Shown piece after piece: positions 8,968 to 18,356 of a DNA stretch of 64,000 bases. A program made the translations under genes and the position numbers. Position 1 is the stretch's first letter. Each line of letters begins with the position of its first letter. The notes beneath the pieces are model-generated. The model searched no databases. It was not told where the DNA came from and saw only the letters and a program-made list of their open reading frames with translations. Source of the stretch: Bacillota bacterium (GTDB lineage: Bacteria > Bacillota > Clostridia > Christensenellales > CAG-138); NCBI GenBank assembly GCA_023400985.1, contig JAEXEN010000005.1, positions 29,034 to 93,033 of the forward strand, written 5' to 3'.

Positions 8968-9849
8968 TCAGTCCGCATAGTAGTGCATGAAGATATCCTC
9001 GAGCGGCGGCTCCGTGATATTCACGTTGGCGAGAGGGAACCTGGCGATCTCGGCAAGCAGCATGTTCACGCTGCCCTTGTAGATAAAGCTGACGTCGCGG
9101 CCGGTAATCTCCACATGCTGCGTGCCCTCGAGGGCGAATTCTTTCGACGGATCGCCGTCTTTCACGGTAAAACTGACGCTCTTGTAGGCGTTTTCCTTCA
9201 GCTCGCCGATCTTCTGCACCGTGACGATGCGCCCTTCCTTGATGATGGCCACGCGGTCGCAGATGCGCTGCACCTCGCTCAGGATATGCGACGAGAAGAG
9301 GACGGTTGCCCCGCGTTTGTTCTCCTCCTTGATGAGGTCAAAAAATGTCCGCTGCATCAGCGGGTCCAGGCCGCTCGTCGGCTCGTCGAGGATGATAAGG
9401 CGCGGGGCATGCAGCAACCCTTGAATGATGCCTACTTTTTTCTTGTTTCCGAGGCTCATGTCCTCGATTTTCTGACGGGGGTCCACCTGAAGCAGTTTTG
9501 ACAGTTCCCCGATCCTCTTTGAGCAGTCTTTTTTATAAAAGCTGGCGGAATAGTTGAAAAGGTCGATAGCCCGCATGTTGTCGTAGTAGAAGACCTCGCT
9601 GGGCAGGTAACCGACATCCCGCAGTATTTCGACTTTGTGGGCGCTCGTATCGAGCCCGAAAATTTTCGCTTCGCCGCTTGTTTTATAGATCAAGGACAGC
9701 AGCGTTCGGATTGCCGTGGACTTGCCCGCGCCATTTGGACCGATAAACCCGTAAATCTCCCCTTCCTCTACCGAGAGGCTGACGTCAAGGATCCCCCTTG
9801 ATTTGCCGTAGTACTTTGTCAGATTTTTCGTTTCGATGATTGCGCTCAC
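8968..9849 (-). CDS. ABC transporter ATP-binding protein
   Basis: 293 aa ATPase of an exporter. Walker A GPNGAGKST is at 37-45, the signature segment SLGNKKK at 132-138 (diverged from LSGGQ, as is common in ABC-2 exporters), Walker B and D-loop LIILDEPTSGLDP at 151-163, and the switch His in LFSSHILSE. The C-terminal ~70 residues form the accessory domain typical of drug, lantibiotic or bacitracin-type ATPases. The GTG start overlaps the TetR stop (GTGA). Confidence 0.93.
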   Translation of the reverse strand: MSAIIETKNLTKYYGKSRGILDVSLSVEEGEIYGFIGPNGAGKSTAIRTLLSLIYKTSGEAKIFGLDTSAHKVEILRDVGYLPSEVFYYDNMRAIDLFNYSASFYKKDCSKRIGELSKLLQVDPRQKIEDMSLGNKKKVGIIQGLLHAPRLIILDEPTSGLDPLMQRTFFDLIKEENKRGATVLFSSHILSEVQRICDRVAIIKEGRIVTVQKIGELKENAYKSVSFTVKDGDPSKEFALEGTQHVEITGRDVSFIYKGSVNMLLAEIARFPLANVNITEPPLEDIFMHYYAD

Positions 9850-10469
9850 TGCAGATACTCCTTCTTATATGAAATTTTTTTGAAATAATCAGACCAATGC
9901 CTGAACTTCTCCATGATATCCTCAAGGCCGACATTCAGGCCGTTTCGCTGACGCTCGTGGATGTACCCTTCCGCCATCCAGGTGAGCATTCGTTGAATTT
10001 GCCGCGGGTCAATATCATCCCTGAACCGGGATAAGTCGATATTGCGGAAATACATGCCGAAGATGTTCTCCGTATTTTCTAGAAATTTTTCGTTGATATT
10101 TTCAGGGATCGCTTCGCGCTGCGCGTAAAACGTCCGCACAACAAAATCCATGATGTAAGGGCTTTTGCGCATCATGCGGTATTTGCGTTCCGCCGCATAT
10201 GCGCAAAGCTCAAAGAAGTCGTCGATTTTTTGGATGCTTTCATCCAAAACATACGCTTTGACGCTCTCGACCGCCTCTTCAAACAGAAACGCATAGAAGG
10301 TTTTCTTGTCGTGAAAATAATAAAACAAAAGCCCCTTCGAAATACCGGCTTTTACGGCGATCTCCTCTGTCGAAGCGTGCTTGTAGTCGTTTTTAGCGAA
10401 AACTTCAAAGCCCGCGTTGACGATCTTCCGCCGCTTTTCATCCGGCAGCTCCAGAAATTTGGTGTTCAT
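9846..10469 (-). CDS. TetR/AcrR family transcriptional regulator
   Basis: 207 aa. The N-terminal helix-turn-helix (NAGFEVFAKNDYKHASTEEI then AVKAGISKGLLFYYFHDKKT) is a textbook TetR DNA-binding domain, and the rest is an all-helical ligand domain with no recognisable specificity. The ATG at 10469 has AAGGTG ahead; a GTG three codons upstream is possible. It heads the ABC exporter operon and a palindrome covers its own transcription start, so it most likely represses the whole operon until a substrate binds. Confidence 0.93.
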   Translation of the reverse strand: MNTKFLELPDEKRRKIVNAGFEVFAKNDYKHASTEEIAVKAGISKGLLFYYFHDKKTFYAFLFEEAVESVKAYVLDESIQKIDDFFELCAYAAERKYRMMRKSPYIMDFVVRTFYAQREAIPENINEKFLENTENIFGMYFRNIDLSRFRDDIDPRQIQRMLTWMAEGYIHERQRNGLNVGLEDIMEKFRHWSDYFKKISYKKEYLQ

Positions 10470-10496
10470 AGCAATCACCTTCTTGACCGCAATGGT

Positions 10497-10513
10497 TTAA
10501 CCATATCGGTTAA
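10497..10513. promoter_or_regulatory. probable TetR operator
   Basis: TTAACCATATCGGTTAA: two 6-bp arms with a 5-bp spacer, a normal TetR-family operator geometry. It covers the predicted transcription start of the TetR-ABC operon (about 10515), just after the -10 box. This is the clearest local sign of autoregulation. Confidence 0.7.
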
Positions 10514-10521
10514 TACAAATG

Positions 10522-10549
10522 ATTATAGGCCGTTGACTATTTTTTTCAA
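10522..10549 (-). promoter_or_regulatory. promoter of the TetR-ABC exporter operon
   Basis: Reading the minus strand: TTGAAA (10549-10544), a 16 nt spacer, then a perfect TATAAT (10527-10522). The predicted start falls at the edge of the palindromic operator. Confidence 0.72.
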
Positions 10550-11046
10550 GGCCCCCAAATTGCATCAGAACCAAGCTGCGAGTAACGTAGAAACGGCTCT
10601 TCCCGACGTTAATCAACTTTACCTTTGTGCCAACCGAATCGATGCCGCGAGACATCCGTACTTTTGCTGAAAACCAGACGGCGATCCCCCTCGTCGATAC
10701 GGCTCGTTCCCCGCTGGCTATCGGCAATAATGTTTGGGCAGCGCTTGCATCGCTATACCGGCCCAAAGCGTCACGGGTTTGAGGCTAGCCCTAACAGACA
10801 TGATTTTTTGCATTTTGGCCGGAGAATAAAATGCAGAAAATTGGCGAGTGCATTGACGCTTGCATTGCTTGCTGCTTTGCGGCCATTTTTTTGTTTGTCA
10901 ATTCATCACATCTCCTTCAATCTATCAATCTTGCCAACTTCTTGACATATTGCCTTCTTATCTTGCCACTGTTTTGATTTTTTCTCTGATATGATTGCAA
11001 TCGCAATAAGGGATGCCAATGGCATGAAGAGAGAAGGATATAAGAG
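10550..11046. other. gene-poor stretch upstream of the kdp leader
   Basis: No gene that I can support. A 90-codon minus-strand frame (10497-10766) has no ribosome binding site and resembles nothing I know. Small inverted repeats are visible: TGCATTTT/AAAATGCA (10809-10835), ATTGCAATCGCAAT (10994-11007) and ATGCCAATGGCAT (11013-11025). The last two lie just ahead of the first small leader ORF and could be regulator sites or RNA hairpins of the kdp leader. An isolated TTGACA at 10943 has no obvious -10 partner, as expected if KdpE activates a weak promoter. Confidence 0.4.
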
Positions 11047-11088
11047 ATGGCAACTATGGACTGGATAGGGATTATTATTGAGGATTAG
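11047..11088 (+). CDS. possible 13-residue leader peptide of the kdp operon
   Basis: A tiny ORF (MATMDWIGIIIED) with an AGAAGG site 9 nt ahead. Its stop codon lies inside the small hairpin GGATTAGTAATCC (11082-11094), which is followed by the T-rich run TTTTATTTATTCTTT. This is the form expected of a translated attenuator, though the hairpin is weak. It may also be chance; conservation in related kdp leaders would decide. Confidence 0.35.
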   Translation: MATMDWIGIIIED

Positions 11089-11164
11089 TAATCCTTTTAT
11101 TTATTCTTTGTATGTTCAGTGGTGAGTCAATACGCATCGCTGAACAGGGGTACTTCGGTATGCA
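11082..11164 (+). ncRNA. structured 5' leader RNA of kdpFABC (class not recognised)
   Basis: Three hairpins in a row: GGATTAGTAATCC with a U-rich tail, an 11-bp stem from GTTCAGTGGTG (11114-11124) and CATCGCTGAAC (11135-11145) with two G-U pairs and a 10-nt loop, then a UUCG tetraloop hairpin GTAC-TTCG-GTAT. I compared it by memory with the c-di-AMP ydaO riboswitch, often linked to potassium transport, and it does not match that consensus. Confidence 0.4.
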
Positions 11165-11190
11165 AAATGGAGCTGTCAGGAGTTGAAATC

Positions 11191-11280
11191 ATGGGAATTG
11201 TGTTAATCGTGGTAGGCTTGATCGGTCTTGCCTTGCTGGTCTACCTATTTTATGTCCTATTTCGGGGTGAGAAATTATGA
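11191..11280 (+). CDS. kdpF: potassium-transporting ATPase small subunit KdpF
   Basis: A 29-residue single-span membrane peptide (MGIVLIVVGLIGLALLVYLF then YVLFRGEKL) with AGGAG 8 nt ahead. Its stop overlaps the kdpA start (ATGA). Size, hydrophobicity and position match KdpF, which stabilises the KdpFABC complex. It is easily missed because of its size. Confidence 0.88.
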   Translation: MGIVLIVVGLIGLALLVYLFYVLFRGEKL

Positions 11281-12962
11281 GCTACATCATATGGCAGGAC
11301 GTATTCTTTATCGTCCTTTTGAGCGGCCTGTCCATTCCATTGGGCATCTATATGTATAGGGTAATGGCCGGGCAAAAGGTATTTTTGACCCATGCGCTTG
11401 CCCCTGTGGAAAAAGGGATTTATAAGCTGATGGGCGTTCAGGGCGACGAGGAAATGAGCGCAAAAAAGTATGCGCTCTCAGCGCTTTTGTTTAGCGCAAT
11501 CGGCCTTGTTTTCCTTTGGCTTTTGCAGGTGCTGCAAGGCTTTCTGCCGTTTAACCCGGAAGGGATGAAAGCTGCAAGCTGGCATCTGGCTTTCAACACG
11601 GCGGCAAGCTTCGTTTCCAATACGAACTGGCAGGCGTATTCTGGCGAATCCACGCTGTCCTACCTGACGCAGTTTTTAGGGCTTACCGTCCAGAATTTTG
11701 TGTCGGCGGCAACGGGCATCGCCGTCCTTTTTGCTCTGATCAGGGGTTTTATCCTGAAACAGAAAAAGACCCTGGGCAGCTTTTGGGCGGACTTAACGAG
11801 AACGACGTTGTATGTATTGTTACCCCTTTCCGTTGTGGTAGCGCTGCTGCTCGTTTCACAAGGCGTAGTACAGACTTTCGACCAATATAAGGACGTTGCC
11901 ATGCTGGAAAGCGGGGCCGTGCAGATCATTCCGTTAGGCCCTGCGGCAAGCCAGATCGCAATCAAACAACTTGGCACAAACGGCGGCGGTTTTTTCGGGA
12001 TGAACTCCGCTTTCCCATTGGAGAATCCTACGCCGCTTTCCAATCTGGTACAAGTTTTGTCTATCCTGCTGATTCCTGCGGCGCTTTGCGTAACCTTTGG
12101 GACAGCGGTAAAAGACGGCAAACAGGGACGGTCAATTTACATTGCCATGATGATCTTTTTCGTTACCGCACTTGCAGTTACAACTGTCAGCGAGCAGTTT
12201 GCCGCGCCGGTATTTGAAGGCGTCGCAGCCTCCGGCAGCATGGAAGGCAAGGAGATCATCCACGGTGTTGGTGCGTCCTCGCTATGGTCAACAGTTACCA
12301 CGGCGGCGTCCAATGGCTCTGTGAACGCCATGCACGACAGCCTTACCCCATTCGGTGGCATGATTCCCATGTTCTTCATGCAGCTTGGTGAAATTGTGTT
12401 CGGTGGCGTAGGGAGCGGACTTTACGGAATGCTTGCATTTGTTTTGCTCACGGTTTTTATTGCGGGATTGATGGTCGGCAGGACGCCGGAATATTTGAGC
12501 AAAAAGGTCGAGCCTTTTGACATGAAAATGGTGTGCCTGATTGTGCTTGTTCCCCCGCTGTTGACGCTGCTGGGTACCGCTGCCGCAGTTGCCATGCCGG
12601 GTGCGGCGTCGTGGCTAACAAACTCCGGCGCTCATGGTTTTTCGGAAATACTGTATGCTTTTTCCTCTATGGCAAACAACAACGGGAGCGCCTTTGGCGG
12701 GTTCACCGCAAACACGGTGTTCACGAACGTTTTAGGCGGGATTATTATGCTGTTGGTTCGCTTTATCCCGATGGTTGCCGCCATTTTCCTTGCCGGTAAT
12801 ATGGCGCAGAAAAAAACCGTAGCGGTCGGCGAAGGAACATTATCCACCAGCAACATCATGTTTGTCGGACTTTTGATCGGGGTCATTCTCATCATCGGTG
12901 CTCTGAGCTTTTTGCCTGCGCTGGCCCTTGGCCCGATTGCCGACTACTTTACAACGCGATAG
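11277..12962 (+). CDS. kdpA: potassium-transporting ATPase, potassium-binding subunit KdpA
   Basis: 561 aa, ten or so membrane spans, normal for KdpA (about 557). This is the channel-like subunit that selects K+. Family signatures include the first pore region FNTAASFVSNTNWQAYSGES, then TNGGGFFGMNSAFPLENPTP and SSMANNNGSAFGGF, the repeated selectivity-filter loops. Translationally coupled to kdpF and followed 15 nt later by kdpB. Confidence 0.97.
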   Translation: MSYIIWQDVFFIVLLSGLSIPLGIYMYRVMAGQKVFLTHALAPVEKGIYKLMGVQGDEEMSAKKYALSALLFSAIGLVFLWLLQVLQGFLPFNPEGMKAASWHLAFNTAASFVSNTNWQAYSGESTLSYLTQFLGLTVQNFVSAATGIAVLFALIRGFILKQKKTLGSFWADLTRTTLYVLLPLSVVVALLLVSQGVVQTFDQYKDVAMLESGAVQIIPLGPAASQIAIKQLGTNGGGFFGMNSAFPLENPTPLSNLVQVLSILLIPAALCVTFGTAVKDGKQGRSIYIAMMIFFVTALAVTTVSEQFAAPVFEGVAASGSMEGKEIIHGVGASSLWSTVTTAASNGSVNAMHDSLTPFGGMIPMFFMQLGEIVFGGVGSGLYGMLAFVLLTVFIAGLMVGRTPEYLSKKVEPFDMKMVCLIVLVPPLLTLLGTAAAVAMPGAASWLTNSGAHGFSEILYAFSSMANNNGSAFGGFTANTVFTNVLGGIIMLLVRFIPMVAAIFLAGNMAQKKTVAVGEGTLSTSNIMFVGLLIGVILIIGALSFLPALALGPIADYFTTR

Positions 12963-12977
12963 AACGAGGTAATTGAA

Positions 12978-15035
12978 ATGGAAAAGAAAAGCGTTAATAA
13001 AGGCATTTTTGCGGATGCGCTCAAACAGTCCTTTGTAAAGCTCTCCCCCCGCGTACAGGTGAGGAATCCTGTTATGCTGGTGGTTTATATCGGCGCAATC
13101 CTGACCACTACTCTGTATTTTCTTTCTTTTGCAGGGCTGAAAGATGAAAGCGCGGGCTATACCCTGGCCATAGCGCTGATCCTATGGTTTACTGTATTGT
13201 TCGCCAATTTTGCGGAAGCTATTGCGGAAGGGCGCGGGCGGGCGCAGGCCGACAGTCTGCGTAGCGCGAGAAAGGACGTCAAGGCGAGAAAGCTTAAATC
13301 CGCATCCAATACGGAAGAGTATACCGAGGTACTATCCAACACGCTCAAAAAGGGCGACATCGTGTATGTCAAAGCGGGCGAGCAAATCCCGATGGACGGC
13401 GAGGCGATCGACGGCGCGGCATCCGTGGACGAAAGCGCTATTACCGGTGAATCGGCGCCCGTCATCCGCGAATCGGGCGGCGACCGCAGCGCCGTTACCG
13501 GAGGAACAACCTTGGCGTCCGACTGGCTGATTATTGAAGTGACGGCGGAAGCGGGAGAAAGCTTTCTCGATAAAATGATCGCCATGGTGGAAGGCGCGTC
13601 CAGAAAAAAGACGCCCAATGAGATTGCCCTGCAAATTCTTCTGGTGACGCTCACCATCATCTTTCTTGTGGTCACGGCGACCCTGCTGCCGTTCTCAGCT
13701 TTTGCAAGTAGTCAGGCTGGTGCGGGCTCGGCCATTTCCATTACCAACGTCATTGCCCTCTTAGTCTGCCTTGCGCCTACCACCATCGGCGCGCTTCTTT
13801 CCGCCATCGGAATCGCAGGTATGAGCCGCTTAAATCAGGCAAATGTGCTGGCGATGAGCGGGCGCGCCATCGAGGCCGCGGGAGACACGGATGTGCTGTT
13901 GCTGGACAAGACCGGCACCATTACCTTGGGAAACCGTCAGGCCAGCGAGTTTTTGCCGGTCAGCGGTGTAACAGAGCAAGAATTGGCAGACGCCGCCCAG
14001 CTTTCCTCCCTTGCTGACGAAACTGCCGAGGGAAGAAGCATTGTGGTTTTGGCAAAGGAGAAGTTTGGGATACGGGGCCGTGAGCTTTCCAAACTCAACG
14101 CGACTTTCGTACCATTCACGGCAAAAACGAGGATGAGCGGAATCGATTATCAGGGGAATGAAATCCGCAAAGGCGCGGCCGATGCCATAAGAGCCTTTGC
14201 TTTGGAGAAGGGCGGCGAATACACGGAGGAATGCGGGCGAATTGTAAAGCGCGTCGCCGGAGAGGGCGGGACGCCCCTTGTGGTGGCAAAAAACAGCCAA
14301 GTACTGGGTGTCGTATATTTGAAAGACATCGTCAAGAAGGGCGTAAAGGAACGTTTTGAAGATTTACGCAAGATGGGCATTAAGACCATTATGATCACCG
14401 GCGACAATCCCATGACGGCGGCAGCCATCGCCGCGGAAGCGGGCGTGGACGATTTTCTGGCGGAGGCCACGCCGGAAGCGAAATTGGCTCTTATCCGCGA
14501 CTATCAAGCCAAAGGGCATTTGATTGCCATGACGGGCGACGGCACGAACGACGCTCCCGCGCTGGCGCAAGCGGATGTCGCCGTCGCCATGAACACGGGC
14601 ACGCAAGCAGCGAAGGAGGCGGGCAACATGGTGGATTTGGATTCCAGCCCCACCAAACTCATCGATATCGTGCGCATCGGCAAGCAGCTTTTAATGACAA
14701 GAGGTTCTTTGACAACCTTCAGCGTGGCAAACGACGTAGCCAAGTATTTTGCGATCATCCCGGTACTGTTCTTTGGGATTTACCCGCAGCTCACCACCCT
14801 GAATTTCATGGGGCTGACCAGCTCCACAAGCGCCATGCTCTCGGCGATCATTTACAACGCTCTGATTATTATCGCGCTCATTCCGCTGGCGCTTAAAGGC
14901 GTGAGATACCGCGAACTGCCTGCCGGAAAGCTGCTGAAACGAAACATGCTGGTTTACGGCCTGGGCGGCATTGCCGCGCCCTTTGCCGCGATTAAATTGA
15001 TCGATATGATTCTGACCGCTTGCGGCCTTGTGTGA
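12978..15035 (+). CDS. kdpB: potassium-transporting P-type ATPase subunit KdpB
   Basis: 685 aa P-type ATPase that energises high-affinity K+ import. The phosphorylation site DKTGT is at 310-314, the actuator loop TGES at 156-159, and the hinge motif TGDGTNDAPAL is present in the C-terminal half. The membrane segment CLAPTTIGALLSAIG is typical of KdpB. The GAGGT site and the close spacing to kdpA and kdpC show one operon. Confidence 0.98.
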   Translation: MEKKSVNKGIFADALKQSFVKLSPRVQVRNPVMLVVYIGAILTTTLYFLSFAGLKDESAGYTLAIALILWFTVLFANFAEAIAEGRGRAQADSLRSARKDVKARKLKSASNTEEYTEVLSNTLKKGDIVYVKAGEQIPMDGEAIDGAASVDESAITGESAPVIRESGGDRSAVTGGTTLASDWLIIEVTAEAGESFLDKMIAMVEGASRKKTPNEIALQILLVTLTIIFLVVTATLLPFSAFASSQAGAGSAISITNVIALLVCLAPTTIGALLSAIGIAGMSRLNQANVLAMSGRAIEAAGDTDVLLLDKTGTITLGNRQASEFLPVSGVTEQELADAAQLSSLADETAEGRSIVVLAKEKFGIRGRELSKLNATFVPFTAKTRMSGIDYQGNEIRKGAADAIRAFALEKGGEYTEECGRIVKRVAGEGGTPLVVAKNSQVLGVVYLKDIVKKGVKERFEDLRKMGIKTIMITGDNPMTAAAIAAEAGVDDFLAEATPEAKLALIRDYQAKGHLIAMTGDGTNDAPALAQADVAVAMNTGTQAAKEAGNMVDLDSSPTKLIDIVRIGKQLLMTRGSLTTFSVANDVAKYFAIIPVLFFGIYPQLTTLNFMGLTSSTSAMLSAIIYNALIIIALIPLALKGVRYRELPAGKLLKRNMLVYGLGGIAAPFAAIKLIDMILTACGLV

Positions 15036-15058
15036 GGTGGATGAGGATGAGGAGAGCC

Positions 15059-15607
15059 ATGAAACTATTAAGACCCGCATTGATATGCTTTGGCGTGATG
15101 ACGCTGCTGTGTGGCGTCCTGTATACCGCAGCGGTTACGGGTGTCGCCCATCTCTTTTTTCCCAACCAGGCAAACGGCAGCGTCATAACCGTCACCTTAA
15201 AGGATGGAACGCAAAAAGAGTATGGGTCTGAATTGATCGCGCAGGAGTTTACAAAGGCGGAATACCTCATCGGCAGACCGTCAGGCGCAACCAACCTTTC
15301 CCCCGTGAGTGAGGAACAGAAAAAGCTTGTGCAGGAGCGTATCGACTGGTGGCACTCCTTTGACCCGGACAACACAGCAGACATCCCGATGGATTTGGTT
15401 ACAGCGTCGGGCAGCGGCGTAGACCCGAATATTTCACCGGAAGCGGCGGAATATCAGGTCAGCAGGATCGCCAAAACCAGAAACATGGAGGAAGATGAAG
15501 TAAGGCGCACCATCCAGACCTATACCAGCGGGCGGTTTCTTGGGTTTATCGGTGAACCGGCTGTCAATGTCCTGAAAGTCAATCTGGCGCTGGATGGATT
15601 GCTATAA
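15059..15607 (+). CDS. kdpC: potassium-transporting ATPase subunit KdpC
   Basis: 182 aa with one N-terminal membrane span (ALICFGVMTLLCGVLYTAAV) and a periplasmic/extracellular domain. Family motifs are YLIGRPSGATNLSP and the region DLVTASGSGVDPNISPEAA, which is diagnostic of KdpC. The start at 15059 has GAGGAG close ahead; ATG codons at 15041 and 15047 are in frame but less well placed. Confidence 0.96.
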   Translation: MKLLRPALICFGVMTLLCGVLYTAAVTGVAHLFFPNQANGSVITVTLKDGTQKEYGSELIAQEFTKAEYLIGRPSGATNLSPVSEEQKKLVQERIDWWHSFDPDNTADIPMDLVTASGSGVDPNISPEAAEYQVSRIAKTRNMEEDEVRRTIQTYTSGRFLGFIGEPAVNVLKVNLALDGLL

Positions 15608-15660
15608 TTGACTATCATGGCGCGCGTGATATGCTTTAGCTTAAAGGTGGTGTATAACAA

Positions 15661-18354
15661 ATGGCACAATTCGATGAGCGGCCCGATCCCGATGATATTT
15701 TAGAGGATATTCAAGCAGAGCGGGATAAGCGGATGGGCAGGTTAAAGATATTCTTCGGATATGCCGCAGGCGTTGGAAAAACTTATGCCATGCTGGACGA
15801 CGCGCAGGAGCAGTACAAAAGCGGCGTGGATGTTTTGGTCGGCTATATCGAACCGCACACCCGCCCGGAAACCATGCAGCTTCTGCATGATTTGCCGGTA
15901 CTGCCACTAAAAACGGTTCAATACAGGAACATTGAACTCAAGGAATTTGATCTGGACGAAGCGCTAAAGCGCAAACCGGAGCTGATTCTTGTGGATGAGC
16001 TTGCCCATACCAACGCGGAGGGCGGTCGCAATAAAAAACGGTATCAGGATATCGATGAACTGCTTAATGCCGGAATCGATGTCTACACAACCGTCAATGT
16101 TCAGCATATGGAGAGCCTGAACGACGTGATTGAGAATATTACGAAGATCAGGGTGCAGGAAACGGTGCCGGATTCTATCTTTGACCGCGCCGATAAAATC
16201 AAACTCATTGATATTGAGCCGGATGAGCTTCTGCGCCGCTTTGAGGCGGGAAAAATATACCGCCCCGAACGGGCGGAGACGGCCATGCGCAATTTCTTCA
16301 CACGGGAAAATCTACGGCTGCTGCGCGAAATCACTCTGCGCGGAATGGCGGACAAAATCAGTTATGAAAATCAGAAAGAGCGGCACTTATTAGAAAAGAG
16401 GGTGAATACCAAGCTGCTCGTTTGTATCGGCCCTTCTCCCTCGTCGGCAAGATGTATCCGATGGACGGCGCGGGCTGCGGACGCCTTTCACGCACATTGG
16501 GTCGCTCTATATGTCGAAAGCATTGAAAGTGAGCACATTACCATAGAACAGCAGAAAACAATCCGCGCCAATATGGACTTGGCTGAAAAGCTTGGCGCGG
16601 AAATCGTTACTCTTACCGGGCACGATATTGCCGTCGCCGTATCGGAATACGCGAAGCTCTCCGGTATAACCAATATCGTGGTCGGCAAAAGCAGAAATAA
16701 GAAAACGCTCCAAAACCTATTTGAGATGGATTTCGAGGATAAGCTGATCTCTCTTATACCAAGCATAGAAGTTCATATCATACCCGGCAGCAGCACGCGG
16801 CGCAACTATAAAAAACCCCGCAAGACAAAACGAATTGAAAATTTCAGCTTTTCTTGGGCAGATGCCGCGAAAACGTTTTCCCTTTTGGTTGCCGCGACTT
16901 TGCTTTCTTTTGGGCTGCAAAGGCTTGGCATCGGGGATCAGAATATCATTATGGCCTTTATTCTTTCCGTTCTGGTCATTTCACGGATTACCGAAGGATA
17001 TGTATACGGCATCTTTGCTTCCGTGGTTAGCGTGGTAGCCTTCAATTTCTTTTTTACAGAGCCATATTTTACTTTTGACGCGATACAGGCCGCTTATCCT
17101 ATTACGTTTCTTATCATGCTGCTGGTGGCTTCAATCACAAGCACATTGACAGTCCGCATCAAGACGGAAGCAAGGCTTGCGGTGCAAAGGGAACATCGCA
17201 CCGAAGTTCTGTATGAGATCAATAAAAAGCTGCTTGCCACAAGGGGCCTTGAAAGTATTGTAGCTCTTACAAATGAGTATATTGTCAACCTGTTTGGCCG
17301 TTCCGTCGCCTTTTTCACCACTGATCCTGAGCAGGGAGCGGACGGCAGCGTGATGCGGGCGGAAGAAGATGCCGATGCCTCCATCCTCAATTCCGCAGAT
17401 GAAAAGGCGGTTGCGCATTGGGTATTCCTCAATCAGAAGCAGGCGGGGGCGGGAACCGATACGCTGATGGGTGCGGGGGCATTCTATATGCCTGTTATAG
17501 CTCAGGGAAAGGTTCTCGCGGTTTGGGGAATCTCCTGCGTCAAAGGGAAGCTCGATCATAATGTCCGCCTGTTTTTGCGCATGATCGCCTCACAGGTGGC
17601 AATGGCTTTGGAGCGCCAGCATCTATCCGATGAGCAACGCGATATGATGGTAGAATCAGAAAAGGAAAAAATGAGAAGTACCCTTTTGCGGGCAATATCT
17701 CACGATCTGCGCACGCCCCTTGCCGGTATTTTAGGAGCCAGTTCGGCCATTCGTGAAAGCGGGAAAAACCTTGACGATGATATAAGGGATAAGCTGATCG
17801 CCAATATTCAAGACGAATCCCAGTGGCTTATACGCATGGTGGAAAACCTGCTTTCCGTGACACGGATCAATGAAAGCGCTTCAAATCTCACAAAAAGCCC
17901 CGAGGCTGCGGAAGAAGTTGTGGGCGAGGCCGTCAATCGAATAAAGCAAAGATTTCCGCAACGCGAGATCATCGTCCATGTTCCAGATGAGCTTTTGGAA
18001 GTTCCTATGGACGGAACTCTAATTGTACAGGTGCTGATCAATCTTCTTGAAAATGCCATCAAGTATTCTCCAAGTGATTCTCCCGTTGAAATCCGTTTAG
18101 AGAAAACCGGAGACTGGGCTCGGTTTGAAGTGCTGGATCACGGAAAAGGAATCTCGGATGAGGATTTACCTTATTTGCTTACAAGCTACAAACCTACCGA
18201 AAACAAGAGTCCTGATTCCTCCAGAGGAATGGGGATCGGCCTGTCCATCTGCAAAACAATCATAAAAGCACATAACGGCAAGCTGGAAGCGGAAAACAGA
18301 AAAGAAAGGGGAGCGGTATTTCACTTCACTTTGCCCCTTAAAGGGAGTGAATAA
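15661..18354 (+). CDS. kdpD: osmosensitive K+ channel histidine kinase KdpD
   Basis: 897 aa sensor kinase. The N-terminal KdpD domain has a Walker-like FFGYAAGVGKTYAML (about residues 30-45) and ELAHTNAEG. A Usp-like domain follows at about 250-370, four close membrane spans at about 400-500, a GAF-like domain, then HisKA (AISHDLRTPLAGILGASSAI) and HATPase_c (NLLENAIKYSP, GKGISDEDLPYL, GMGIGLSICKTI). All catalytic boxes are present. Senses K+ limitation/ionic stress and phosphorylates KdpE; the Usp-like domain binds c-di-AMP in some Firmicutes, untested here. Confidence 0.97.
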   Translation: MAQFDERPDPDDILEDIQAERDKRMGRLKIFFGYAAGVGKTYAMLDDAQEQYKSGVDVLVGYIEPHTRPETMQLLHDLPVLPLKTVQYRNIELKEFDLDEALKRKPELILVDELAHTNAEGGRNKKRYQDIDELLNAGIDVYTTVNVQHMESLNDVIENITKIRVQETVPDSIFDRADKIKLIDIEPDELLRRFEAGKIYRPERAETAMRNFFTRENLRLLREITLRGMADKISYENQKERHLLEKRVNTKLLVCIGPSPSSARCIRWTARAADAFHAHWVALYVESIESEHITIEQQKTIRANMDLAEKLGAEIVTLTGHDIAVAVSEYAKLSGITNIVVGKSRNKKTLQNLFEMDFEDKLISLIPSIEVHIIPGSSTRRNYKKPRKTKRIENFSFSWADAAKTFSLLVAATLLSFGLQRLGIGDQNIIMAFILSVLVISRITEGYVYGIFASVVSVVAFNFFFTEPYFTFDAIQAAYPITFLIMLLVASITSTLTVRIKTEARLAVQREHRTEVLYEINKKLLATRGLESIVALTNEYIVNLFGRSVAFFTTDPEQGADGSVMRAEEDADASILNSADEKAVAHWVFLNQKQAGAGTDTLMGAGAFYMPVIAQGKVLAVWGISCVKGKLDHNVRLFLRMIASQVAMALERQHLSDEQRDMMVESEKEKMRSTLLRAISHDLRTPLAGILGASSAIRESGKNLDDDIRDKLIANIQDESQWLIRMVENLLSVTRINESASNLTKSPEAAEEVVGEAVNRIKQRFPQREIIVHVPDELLEVPMDGTLIVQVLINLLENAIKYSPSDSPVEIRLEKTGDWARFEVLDHGKGISDEDLPYLLTSYKPTENKSPDSSRGMGIGLSICKTIIKAHNGKLEAENRKERGAVFHFTLPLKGSE

Positions 18355-18356
18355 AT

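Noticed and set aside
10497..10766. 90-codon minus-strand frame upstream of the TetR gene
   Set aside because: It overlaps the TetR promoter and operator, has no ribosome site and no recognisable motif. A decayed gene fragment is possible but not supportable.
11089..11190. c-di-AMP (ydaO) riboswitch before kdp
   Set aside because: The conserved ydaO blocks as I remember them are absent; only generic hairpins are seen. Kept as an unclassified leader.
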